From contig OX422185.1 in the NCBI GenBank assembly GCA_949130485.1, forward strand, positions 1,782,304 to 1,846,303: 64,000 bases of DNA, read 5' to 3'. The notes under the pieces were generated by a model. It saw nothing but the letters and a program-made list of their open reading frames with translations, made no database searches and was not told where the DNA came from. This stretch comes from Agelas oroides (taxonomy: Eukaryota > Porifera > Demospongiae > Agelasida > Agelasidae). A program made the position numbers and the translations under genes. This document shows positions 31,435 to 42,400 of the stretch, in pieces (within the stretch, counting starts at the first letter, position 1; each line of letters begins with the position of its first letter).

Positions 31435-32230
31435 ACAACCACCCTCACAATCCTCTATATGTACTTGCACAGGTGGTACTGAATGCCTCAGTCACACAGC
31501 TGGCAGCCACTCAGTATGTGCCATCAGAACTCAGTTAGGGGTCGACTGGAAAATTCTCTCCATCAGTAGAGAACCCATCTTGAGTGTCTAAATGTACAGA
31601 TCATCTTGCCTCAAGCTGGAAATAAAGATATCTTTTCACTGGTTGTCGTAGCTCAGTGGCAGAGCACCAGCTAACAAGCCAGGTGTCCTGGGTTTGATTC
31701 CCAGCAACTGCCGGCCTTTTCACTTTCCTCTATTTTTGTCTCAAAACATTGTCTTTATTTCCAGTGTGAGGCAGAGCATTTAGAAGAAGTTATCACTGAC
31801 CTGCATGGTGGAGTTTATGAAGCAGTTGCTAGGTGGGACAACTGACACAACCATGGCCCCCGGCAAAAACGTAGAGTGCAGTCAGTTTCGGAACAGGGTT
31901 AAGAGCTGCTGTGTAATCCTTGACAATGTGTAAAATGATTTGGGATAGAGAGAAGTGGAGATGAACACAAGTGATTCAAAATGATCATCAGAGCTTCGTA
32001 AAAATGAAAACATATGTAGCTATGGAAGAGTAGTTTTTAAACCTAGGTTGGACGTCTAGTCTTGCACAGCCAAACTTGGATGTCAGAAGTGTCATTACCT
32101 AACTCTACAAATTGTTGTAAATGTATATCACTGATATTACGATAGTACTACTACTGTCCTACTACTATACTATCTATGGTAATATCCACACACCCATGTG
32201 AATGGACATTGAATATTGGTCAAGAGCAGA
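31415..32230. repeat. Segmental duplication copy 2, right block
   Basis: Collinear with 18205-19640 without the element at 18267. Confidence 0.85.
31641..31740 (+). repeat. tRNA-derived SINE, copy 5
   Basis: Orthologue by duplication of 19039-19140; B box slightly changed (GGTTTGATTCC). Confidence 0.75.
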
Positions 32231-32517
32231 CACTTTGCTCTGAATGTTTTGATGACACAAGTTTGCTTCAGTATCTGTAGAATATCATAAAGCTTGAAGA
32301 AGTCATTTTGTAAGCAAAAATGCCATGCAATAGTGGGTGGTGTCCTTCAATTAGAAAGATAGGATAGCAGAATTGTTATATGCTAGTGCAACAGCCTACT
32401 GTAGTTTTGTTCAGGACTTCTCCAGGTACATGTATGTTAAGAGTTACGTAGGCTTTTACTCCTTGTTGATTGGTGGGCATATTATGTTCTCATGATTGAG
32501 AAACCAGACCCACAAAC

Positions 32518-33110
32518 TAGTCTTGTGAGCCAGCCGTATTTTTCTTTATTTCCGGTGGGAGGAGCGAGAGGGAGAGAAAAATACGTCTGGACACTCGGGC
32601 CAGCTTTCTGTGGACATCTGCACTAATGTGTGAGGCTCAAATCTGATTGGTTCGTTCAAAATTAAACACATGACTTCCTGCATACTAATCCGTATACTGC
32701 TTGTTCACGATGGCATTCTATGATACTAACTTGTCTTTATACTCCACGGGCATGATGGGGACCTTGTGATGAGACTACAAGAACAGATTCAAGACAACTA
32801 GCGCTTGGATTCTTAAGTCGCCGGAAGCCACACCTACGACTGCTCTCCCAGTAAGAGAAATTAGAGTTCTCAAGACAACTCTTCTTATGTGTGCCTAGCG
32901 GGAATGCGCTTTCTATTGCCAGCATGGGCACAAGCTACTCAGAACAGCCGGCTAAAAGAGTTTAATTTGCATGTTGTGCACATGACCTGTAGCTTGTGAA
33001 CACAATTATCACATTCCTTCGTGGCATGGAAAACTGGCCCAAGTGTCCAGACATATTTTTCGCTCCTCCCACCGGAAATAAAGAAAAAACACGGCTGGCT
33101 CGCGAGACTA
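32518..33110. mobile_element. TAGYCTYG-family element, 10-bp target duplication
   Basis: TAGTCTTGTGAGCCAGCCGT at left, inverted GGCTGGCTCGCGAGACTA at right; TIR extends through 'tttctttatttccggtggga'. Flanked by ACCCACAAAC (32508-32517, 33111-33120). Confidence 0.9.
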
Positions 33111-33378
33111 ACCCACAAACCTGCATTTGCAACCTTGACCAATTTTCAAACATACAACAGTAGACGCCTTATCTGGGAAAGACAGCTGTCTAAGGAATAT
33201 AACAGGGCCCAATAAACGCAGCTGACACTGTCATTGCATCAATACAGTGCAAGAGTGCTAAAAGATATTGGGTTGTCACACCCTCTTAGCACTATTGTCC
33301 GCAACTTCACCACATACCTCCTCGATCTTGTGCAGCGAGAAAGATACGGAAAAAATGCCATCATCCCCACCAGGGCAC

Positions 33379-33413
33379 TAGTCTCGAGGAGTCAGGCTGG
33401 CTCCGCGAGACTA
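33379..33413. mobile_element. 35-bp minimal TAGYCTYG element with 9-bp target duplication
   Basis: TAGTCTCG...CGAGACTA with only about 19 bp between, flanked by the perfect 9-bp repeat CCAGGGCAC (33370-33378, 33414-33422). The interior GCTGGCTCCGCG matches the end of the element at 32518, so it appears to be two termini fused. Confidence 0.8.
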
Positions 33414-33435
33414 CCAGGGCACACCACATGCAGCA

Positions 33436-34222
33436 CGGTGTCGGAGTGAATAATGTCCCCCCGTGAATAATGTCCCCCCGGACATTATTCACTAGTGAAT
33501 ATTGTCCCCCCGGACATTATTCACCGGTGAATAATGTCCCCTCTAGTGAATAATGTCCCCCCTCGTGTATGCGCTTTCAAGGTGGTCTGCGGGGAAGGTG
33601 GTCCGGCATTTTTATTTGCTAAGTTGAGAGCATTACAACTGGCAGCGGCGGGAACGTGCATGGACCTGACAACAGCAGCGCGACCCACAATCGGAGGTGA
33701 AATACAGCTCGCAAGGATACGCTTTAAAGTCTCGTGTGGCCGGACCCAACTGTGAGACTAGATACGCTTAGCCTCGTACCCAGGCCTTCTGGACTTGTGT
33801 TTGTCATTCACAGAAGCTTACCTTTCAGGGTTCTTTCCCTGCACGCGACCAATGCTGGGGTAAGAATGTCCAGGGTAAGAGTGTAGGAGACACTGCATAA
33901 ATCATCCCACTCCACATCTATGCATAAATTGAGTGTGTGCCAAGAACGCTGTATACGCATGGCTCCATAGTCTTGCAGGCATGTGTGGATTGTGAGGCCA
34001 CTCCAAATTACTTGCTTGCTTACTCATCTTCCCCTACTAGTGCCTGGATTCCCACAGATGACAGTTTGCAACCTAGTTCTAGGGGGGACAATATTCACTA
34101 AGGGGGGACATTATTCACCGGTGAATAATGTCCTAGGGGGACAATATTCACTAGTGAATAATGTCCGGGGGGACATTATTCACCAGTGAATAATGTCCGG
34201 GGGGACAATTTTGGGGGGGACA
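33436..34222. mobile_element. Foldback element with GTGAATAATGTCC modules
   Basis: Left arm (33436-33562) and right arm (34081-34222) consist of a 13-bp module GTGAATAATGTCC plus a C run, repeated about seven times on each side in alternating orientation, so each arm contains nested hairpins and the arms are mutually complementary. The outer ends CACGGTGTC and GACACTGTAC are weakly inverted. The interior 33563-34080 has no recognised gene. Confidence 0.75.
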
Positions 34223-34705
34223 CTGTACACTATGACAACGGTGCACGAGAGACCGAGAGCATGCACAGTTAGTTCAATTTTCCCGATAGCGCTCATTTAG
34301 AACACGCATGTGGGCAGAGCTAGTTTGTTTTGGCTTGACTCAACTGGCAGCTTTTGCTGGTTGAAAGTGCTTGCAACTGACAAACAAGATATAGTTGCTA
34401 TAGGTTTCATGTATTATCTCCTTATTGTAGCTAGATTTGGCTGAAATGATATATTTACAGTTTGTGGGCCAACTAGAGCAATGCAGGCAACTTCACTGAT
34501 TTAATGGCCAAAAGAGATGAAAATATGCAATCCCCAAAACAACTCTAGATACCAATTGGAGTACTAGTACAAAGTACTTACCAGTATTGTCTATAACTTT
34601 ACTAAATACATGCATTATTGGTATGGCCTTACTGGAAACTACATTTATAGGCACTACTAAATCTCCCAAAACCCTTACTAAAAGATATCTACTAATAGTT
34701 ATGAG
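34223..34705. other. Gene-free stretch
   Basis: Nothing recognised beyond short unsupported frames. Confidence 0.4.
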
Positions 34706-35021
34706 CAGTGGCGTAGCTACACCCGGGCCCATACGGGCCCAGGCCCTGGTGAATTTCGGAGTGCCCTGGTAAATCATGCGAGGTCAACTTACCTGAACCG
34801 CAACAGCATTGCTGTATATAGAATTATGTCATGTAGAATAAAGCTGCCAATGCCACTTATCTACGATTTTTAGCTTCTTTGCCCGTCAACTTCAGCAACA
34901 AATATGAGCCCCAGGTGCGAGCTACGCTGTCTCAAAGCCGGGGTCAAAGTTCACCTTGGGATAGCACGTGGCCACGCCCACCAAGTGCCCCGGTAATCGC
35001 TGAACTCTGGCTACGCCACTG
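34706..35021. mobile_element. hAT-type MITE, 8-bp target duplication
   Basis: CAGTGGCGTAGCTACACCCG at left, TGGCTACGCCACTG at right, flanked by GTTATGAG (34698-34705 and 35022-35029). The terminus and 8-bp duplication are typical of hAT elements. Confidence 0.92.
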
Positions 35022-35302
35022 GTTATGAGTGGAAATGATATATGTTTTAAGGCAAAACCATAACTATACTAAAACAGAAAATATCTTTTTTCCACATAAC
35101 TATTTTGTACTCCCTATATAAATAGGTATTCTGACCTCACCCTTCATGAATTCCCTCCTCCCTGTTTGTGGCACAAGTCAATATATTTATCCCAAGTCAC
35201 AGGCACCCAGCAACTGATCCTGTTTTTGTACAATTGAATGTAGCTACCTGTACAATCATAATAGCCTAATTTCATACAATTGCTTCTCTCCCCACACTCA
35301 GG

Positions 35303-35598
35303 CAAGGGGTAGTCACTTATATGTCGCCTGTAGAAGCGTTTGCGACCGCGATCAAATTTTTTGATCGGCAAAAAGTGTGCTTGATCGCTTGATCGTCCCC
35401 TTCTGAGGCTCTTGATCGCTTGATTTTCAAGGGTCAAAGGTCAGATTGCAGCCGCGCGTTCTTGATTGTTGATTTTCAGCAGTTCGGAGGTCACCTTGAT
35501 CCCTTGATCGGCCCCCCAAAAGGGCTTTGATCGCTTGATTCAGTTTTGATCCCGGTCGCAAACGCTTCTACACGGGACATATAAGTGACTACCCCTTG
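35303..35598. mobile_element. TIR MITE with 54-bp arms
   Basis: CAAGGGGTAGTCACTTATAT... arms with near-perfect inversion, flanked by TCAGG (35298-35302, 35599-35603). The interior has repeated TTGATCGCTTGAT boxes. Confidence 0.88.
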
Positions 35599-35666
35599 TC
35601 AGGCTTCTTCCCATGCACGCATGCAGGCAGTTTGTTCCCAAGTGGCAGATGATCACATGTGGCAGT

Positions 35667-36148
35667 CCCGTGTAGAAATCGAAGGTTATTCCGTCGCGAT
35701 CGCATCGCAGCGTTTAAAGCGCCGTATCGCTGAACTTCCGTCATGGGCGGCGCTCCTGCCTGCTTCGTAGACTCATTATAGCCTCGTTCCCAGGCCCCGC
35801 CCAGCTTTCCATCGCTTGCTTCCCTGTTTGGGAAAAGTGGTATCTGGGTATGCATGAGACCAGTTGAAAGAAGTTCAACATTTAGTCTAGGACAGTATAT
35901 ACCTTTTCTTTCTGGATTCTTACATAGCTTCTGTTCAGTAATCTTAAATTAGTCTCATTGGATGTATAAGTATTGACTTGCCGTCACCAGACTCCAGAGA
36001 TGCAATAGTACTGAAGTTACAGGATCATCAAATTTTACATCTGATTGGAAGATGGTTGGTTGCATGCCAAGAAAATGGTAACCAAGAGGATTATTCTACA
36101 ATCACAAAATATACTATCCTACATAAACAGTCGTGAACAAAACAGTTA
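35667..36148. other. Intergenic DNA downstream of the Roc-COR-Death gene
   Basis: 35667-35760 is half of the palindromic repeat also found at 13840-13910 and inside the ankyrin introns ('tgtagaaatcgaaggttatt'). 35779 starts a lone TAGYCTYG left end. The rest is plain 3' flank. Confidence 0.55.
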
Positions 36149-36456
36149 CTAGTGTTGAAGTTGCTCCTTAATGTCACTAGCAAGAGCAACTAGTCCAACT
36201 TCCTTCAAGACATCGATCAGTGTGTCCCAGCTAAGAGGCTTGCCTTTTCCTTCAATCCACAGCTTCAGAATCGCTAAATTAATCTGTTCGGCATCTCCAT
36301 GGTGTTTTGAGACAATTGTGTTGACTTTTGCTCCAGTTTCATCGTTCAGTAGTAGAATCCCAAACTTTAAGTACTTTGTGCTGATTTGTTCAGGTATATT
36401 GATATTTCCTTTCTTACTCGGAAACCTCAGAAGTTTTAGCAAGTTTGGCCTCTCAC
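36149..36456 (-). CDS. Exon: C-terminal Death domain
   Basis: Enters at TTTTCAG|GTGAGAGG in phase 1 and stops at TAG. The hydrophobic/Trp pattern (ILKLWIEGKGKPLSWDTLIDVL...ALASDI) matches helices 4-6 of a Death fold. 102 codons including the stop. Confidence 0.75.
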
Positions 36457-39400
36457 CTGAAAATATAAAGAGGCAGAAAGATCACAAACTCACAGAACAG
36501 TATATGCTGTGTTACAGCAGTAATTTTGTCTATACGAGCTGTCCAATGTCAATAACCGCCCATAATAACCCCACCCCCACAGGTATTGCATTAGTAAAAT
36601 TAAGGAATTGATTGTCCAATGAGTTTCATCTGCTGTGTGGAGCCCATAGTTACTATCAAATGTTCATGTAGAACTTTACCAAGTGTGTCAACTGTTGTGG
36701 AGGCAGGAGTTGATGAAGGATGGGTGTGGAGTTGTCCTGTTTCAGAAGATGCACCTGCAAAGTGGAAACTCAAATTGTAATTTTTTAGTGCTGGAAATAC
36801 TTACGTAGCTGCCTGCTTTATCAAATATCTACAAAAGCCCAGTATATTGTTTGTAAGGGTTTGCTGTCAGTCGAGACTTTTGCTATTGCTATACTTGTAA
36901 GTGGTTTCATAGTCTGTGATGTTCATCACTACAATGTACCTTTCATCCATCCAGTAAACTAAGAATGCACACATAGGTAACTAAACAGAAACAAAGCACT
37001 GCACTCAAGTTTATCTTGCCTTTATTTCACCTTGCATGTATGTCACAATCGAGTTACTAAACAGCCTAGTAGACCTATATACATTCACTACATGCATGGA
37101 CACATTTTAGCCTGGAAATGATTCAAACACAACATAGTGAAGGAGTAATGACATAATACCTAAGTAGCATTACCTGCTGTTTGTGAAGTATTGCGAACAG
37201 AAATGATGGCATAACCTTCACGTCTGGCGGTTTTCTTGTTCTAAAAATACAAAAATAAAGGCATTAATTTTAGCTGTAGATTTTAAGCAATGTTATATAT
37301 CCTGAGCCATTTCTACTTAAAAGTACAACACACCTTCCAATATTCAAACCAGATGGTACAATTATGAGGAAGACGGCATTGGTCTTGACAGTGTGGAGAC
37401 TTTGAACAGACAAACGTTTTGGGGTTGGTGTGATTCTGGTTGGGAAAACATCCCGAGAAATGGGGCTGTCCATCATCCTTGAAGCTGCCTGGGCAGTAGA
37501 AGCCTAGCTGGAACTTTGTCTTCCTCGTGTGCTCATGGAGGCCAAGAATACATTTCAATGTGCCCACAACTGTCTTGCGAACCTCCATGCAGAACTCATG
37601 GATCTCCTCTGGGTCTTCTTCGTAGTTGGCAATTCTAATGCGAAACTCCAGGTAGGCCGGGTGAACTATGACCTCCACTGGGAACACACCATCCGTATGA
37701 AACAAGATGTGGTTGCGGTAACGTGTATCTCGGTCAGGCTCCCATGAACTCTGTGAAAGCTTCACTACTAGCGCTGAAAACACTCCTATGGGAATACAGT
37801 TGCCATCAAAGCAAACAAGGAGTGGAGGTGGGCAAAGAGCTTCTAATGCCTTACAAGATGACTCAAGAGAGTTGTTGGGATGCAGAAGGCAAGGCATAAA
37901 GTAGTATATTCTATCATCGGAAACAATCTCAGTCAGAATCTTGAAGTGCTTGAGGAGCTCAATAATAAGCTCATTTGTGAGCAGAGAGGTGCTAGGCTGG
38001 GTACTGATGCGCTCTAACTCCTCACTAGGAATCTCACCTGTTTTCCTTACTTCAGCTGCTAATGTGTGGTGAGTTCTACCTCCACCAAAAGAGACAGCTA
38101 CGAGGTGGTAAATACTTTCAAACAACACGTTGGGATCACAAATAACTAGCTCATTCAGTCCTTCAACTTGGCCATAGAACAGGATTGTGCCAAGGCATTG
38201 GTGGATATACCGAAGCACTTCTGGAACATCTTTTTCATCTAGGCCACATCCTCTAGCCAGGGCTCGGCAATCTGCTAATTTACACACTCCTGGTGACTTC
38301 TCATAGCGGTGACGCAGAAGCAGATGGAAAAGAAGCCAAGAAGATGGGAGCTCAACTGGAACAAAGCGATTATCAATAACCTCTCTCAGAAATTTTTGCA
38401 GATGATGTATTTCTTCCTCTTCACCACTGTAGTTGTTAACTGGTATAAAGACAGTGTTCTTCTCGTCCTCATCTTTCGTTGGGTATGTTAAAAAAGCTTG
38501 TCTATGTAAGTGAGTGTTGCTGAGAAGCTGTTTCAAACAATCATTGATTTCTTCCATCCTTCGCTCTGCCTGATCCTTCAGCTGATCAAGGTGGGTGGCA
38601 ATGAGGACTGCACCTGGCTTGCTATGTGGTGATAAACCTTTTTCCTCCCCTGCTCGAGGAAAGATGGTAGAACTAAGGGTAAGATAGTACAGACTGGACA
38701 ACAGCTGGTAGATCATCTGCTTTCCAGTGTAGCTGGACATGTAAGTGATCGTGCCATCAGTACCATCCTGATGACAAAATCGAATGGGAATTGGGTCATC
38801 AAGGTCAAAGGTGAGATTGAAGAATATCAGGTGGAGAGCTGGCCCATTGAGGATAATGGGCATGATCTCATGAAATTCAGGCTGTCCACCTGTGTCCATA
38901 AAGTAGAGGGTTGTAGTTTTCTCGATATCCTTGAGGCTGCGTAACTTCCTGCTGGAAAGAACCTCTCGCATTAATTTCTTGGTATCGTCAAGGGTGTCAG
39001 ATTCACCTTCCATTGGTGTTTGTGGATCTGGAACAGATTTGGATGAAACTGCTGTGGTAGCAACTGGTGTTGCAGGAGCTGGAACTGGTGTGGGGGGGAC
39101 CTGGTTGGGAGAAGGAGGTTTGGGACCAGGTGTTGGTCGACTTTGACCTTTGTCAATGAACTCAAGTACAATCTGTGCTTCATCTAGCAGGTCATGCTGA
39201 GGTTTCCAGTCTATGTCTGATTCCATGACAACTGTGACACATTCTCTGGTCTCACCAATGACAACACTGATGGGTTTCTCGAGCCCCCCACTTGGGCTAA
39301 CTACACCTGAAGCGATGAGGTTTTTGATCATTTTCAGAAGTCGTTTCTTGAGGGTAGTTTTTCCAACTCGTGGTGGCCCAGTAAAAAGGCATTTGAGAGA

Positions 39401-42400
39401 TTTGTGCTTGATTGTGGGTTGATGGCGATACTTTTCAAGCAATCTCTCCAGCTGGGAATCAACCTCTATATGTATGCAGATCAAAATCAGTGAAATGCAC
39501 AGATTTATTAACTCAGTTTTCATAGTAAATGGTTCACCTTCATGATCAGATTCATCTGTTTCCTCTTCTTTTTCAGGAGTTGCTCGTGATTCTTCACTGG
39601 GAGAGTTGTCTGTGAAAATAAATTGTACAATGATCATTTGTAAGTAATGATAATACCTGTCAGTTCATCATGGTGGGACGAGTCTGAGCGAGCAGCACAC
39701 TACTAATTTGCTACTTTGTCGTGGCACACAGCAAGATTTGCCACTGTCTACTGTCACATGAGTATTATAAGCCAAACTTGATACAGTATATTAAGTAGCT
39801 ATATATCCCACCTAGTATAGTTTTGCCTATACAACTGGTGGGGTTTAACCTCCCTCCCTGAGGGCTACAAGGGAAATTATGGTTCACAAGTCTAGGCCCT
39901 CTCCATGTAATTTTAGTTTACAGTCTACTATATTGCCATACTATAGTATAGATTTTACACATAGTAAACAATATTGAAGTTACTGTAAACACTTGCACAT
40001 GTCCAGAAGAGTTTCAATAATAACAACAAAGGACCAATCAGGTGGGATAGTTATAGCAGAGGTGGCCAGGGATTTATGGCTGTAGTAAACAAACCTCGTC
40101 CTTGGGCTAAGTCATCGGACTTGGTCTGTTTACTGCCATTGGCACCTGTGCTATAACAATAACAAAGTCCTCACTAGGTATACCAACTGCAGTCATTTCT
40201 CCAGCCATGCAAGGCAGCTACTGTAGCTACATATGCATGGACTAAGCTTCACGCCGAAATCATGAGCTGAATCTCTGGCATCTATGAGTGGCGTTTATGC
40301 GTGGCCCTTACCTGAACTGACCTCCACCAGCATCAATACTTAACATACCGGTAACTAGTACAGTGTGAGCAGCCTGCCATTGATGGTTTGTAGCTGTACA
40401 AACCACAAGTTGCCATGCACGCTTCAACTTCAATTGTCTTTACTCCTGGTCACTGATGCTGCAGTCTGGCAGGGTTTTTGCACTTCACTACTGAGTACAT
40501 ACAAGGACGTTTAATCTTTATGAACTATTTATCATTTAAAATGTATGGCATGTGGCTGCAAGCAAACAAGCAAACAACCTAACACACACACAAGCACAGC
40601 ACTGTCTTGCTAGTGTGGGGCTTGCATGCTCCAATTAAAGGTACTACATGAAATGTACAAATGCTGGACATTTGCTGTAGCCGGAATCATAGAACATAAC
40701 CTGCAGCCCAGCAGCACACTGTTTACTGCCTATATATAGATACAGTACTGCACATAACAAACTTTCTACCATACTAACAACATTCTAGAAACTGAGTTTT
40801 TACTTATTCGTAGCCATCCAGCCTTTGCTTACACTCTGGCAACGTTTGAAATCAGAGGGGTCAAAGGTGACACACACGTCCAGAATCCAACATATATTGT
40901 AGCTAGCCTATAGCTAACTAATAGTAACAAAGATGGTCTGACCGAGGGTTAATGTGGTAGAGTGCATAACAGTAGTCAGTCACTGTGAATGTTAAACATG
41001 TTCCATAACGTTGACTTCTCATATCACAGTGTGGCTAGACTCAAGTGTCATACTTTAATGTCTTATGCTGGTAGTTTATGCATCTGAGGACCAAGATCTG
41101 TTGATTGGGGAGAGCCTGAGCGAGCCCCGCACTAACGAGACTACATTGCACATGTGTGTGTGTGTATACGTGTATGCTTGTTTGCTTGCGGCCATATACC
41201 GTAAATTAAATGAGTGCATTTAAATTTACATGTAATATTTTACAAAGATCATGCTTGTGCACTCAGTTGGTGAAGGGCTATAATTTGTCAGAGTGCAGCA
41301 TCGGCAACCCAGTGTGGAACAACTGAAGTTGAAGCACGCATGGCAACTTCTGCTTCTGGTTAAATTGTGCTGCTACAGATCATCAATGGCTGCTTGCTTA
41401 CAGGCAGTGCAAAGTTAATATGGACAGTTGTGATGTTGAGATTGCTTCAGGTAAGGGTCATTCATAAACGGCACTTTTATACGCCAGAGACTCAGCTCAT
41501 GATTTGAATGTGAACCTTAGTCCATGCATGCATGTGTAGCTACAGTATATAGCTGCCCTGGCTGGAGAAATGGCTGCAATTTGTTTGCATATGTGATGCC
41601 TAGCTACCTTGAGTGAGGACTTACTAGTGTCGTCCCCAGACCCCACCCTCTCACGAGGAGAAATGGTCTGGTGAACGAAGCCGAATTTCTTGGGCTAGCA
41701 CACGTTTTTGCGACAATGTAACCTAGCAACGATCAAAAGATTTTGCAGCCCACCCGCTCAAAAAAGGTAAAGATACTCGAATGCAGATGAAGAAATTTTA
41801 CAAGTGATACGTAATAATTACCGATTTCACAATCTCATTGGTCATTACCCGTTTTGGGTAATAAGTCCAAGAAAATCGACTTTGTTCACCAGACCGTTTC
41901 TCGCTGGGAGGCACACGCAGGCACAAGACTGAGGACTTACCTGCTAAAGTTTGGGGAAAGAAGCTGGATTTGTAGGGGAAACGCCCCACCACCCAAATTA
42001 CATTGAACCCCGTGTCTGTTGGAACTATATTAAGCAGTTGATGTACATCAACCATGTGTACTCCATTTCATGCACCCTCCACATTGCATCATACACACAT
42101 TGTGAGCTAACTAGACTACTTCAGTAAAGACCCACAAGCTCATTCACCTTAACATTGCCAGGGTGTACAGGTAGTAAGACTTTGTTTACATAAGTGGGCT
42201 ATTGCTAGTGCAGCGTAGTCACCACAACTTTTGTTAATGGGAGGGGCTGAAACAATTGCTATAAGTCTAATCATTAAGCCCACATAGTTGTGATGATGCT
42301 AACTGGTAAATCTTACTGGGGTTGTTTGAAGTTATAAGCAAAGCCAGCTAATATCTACATATGTTTAGCCGCAGCCAACAGTGTGAAACGTTGACCAACA

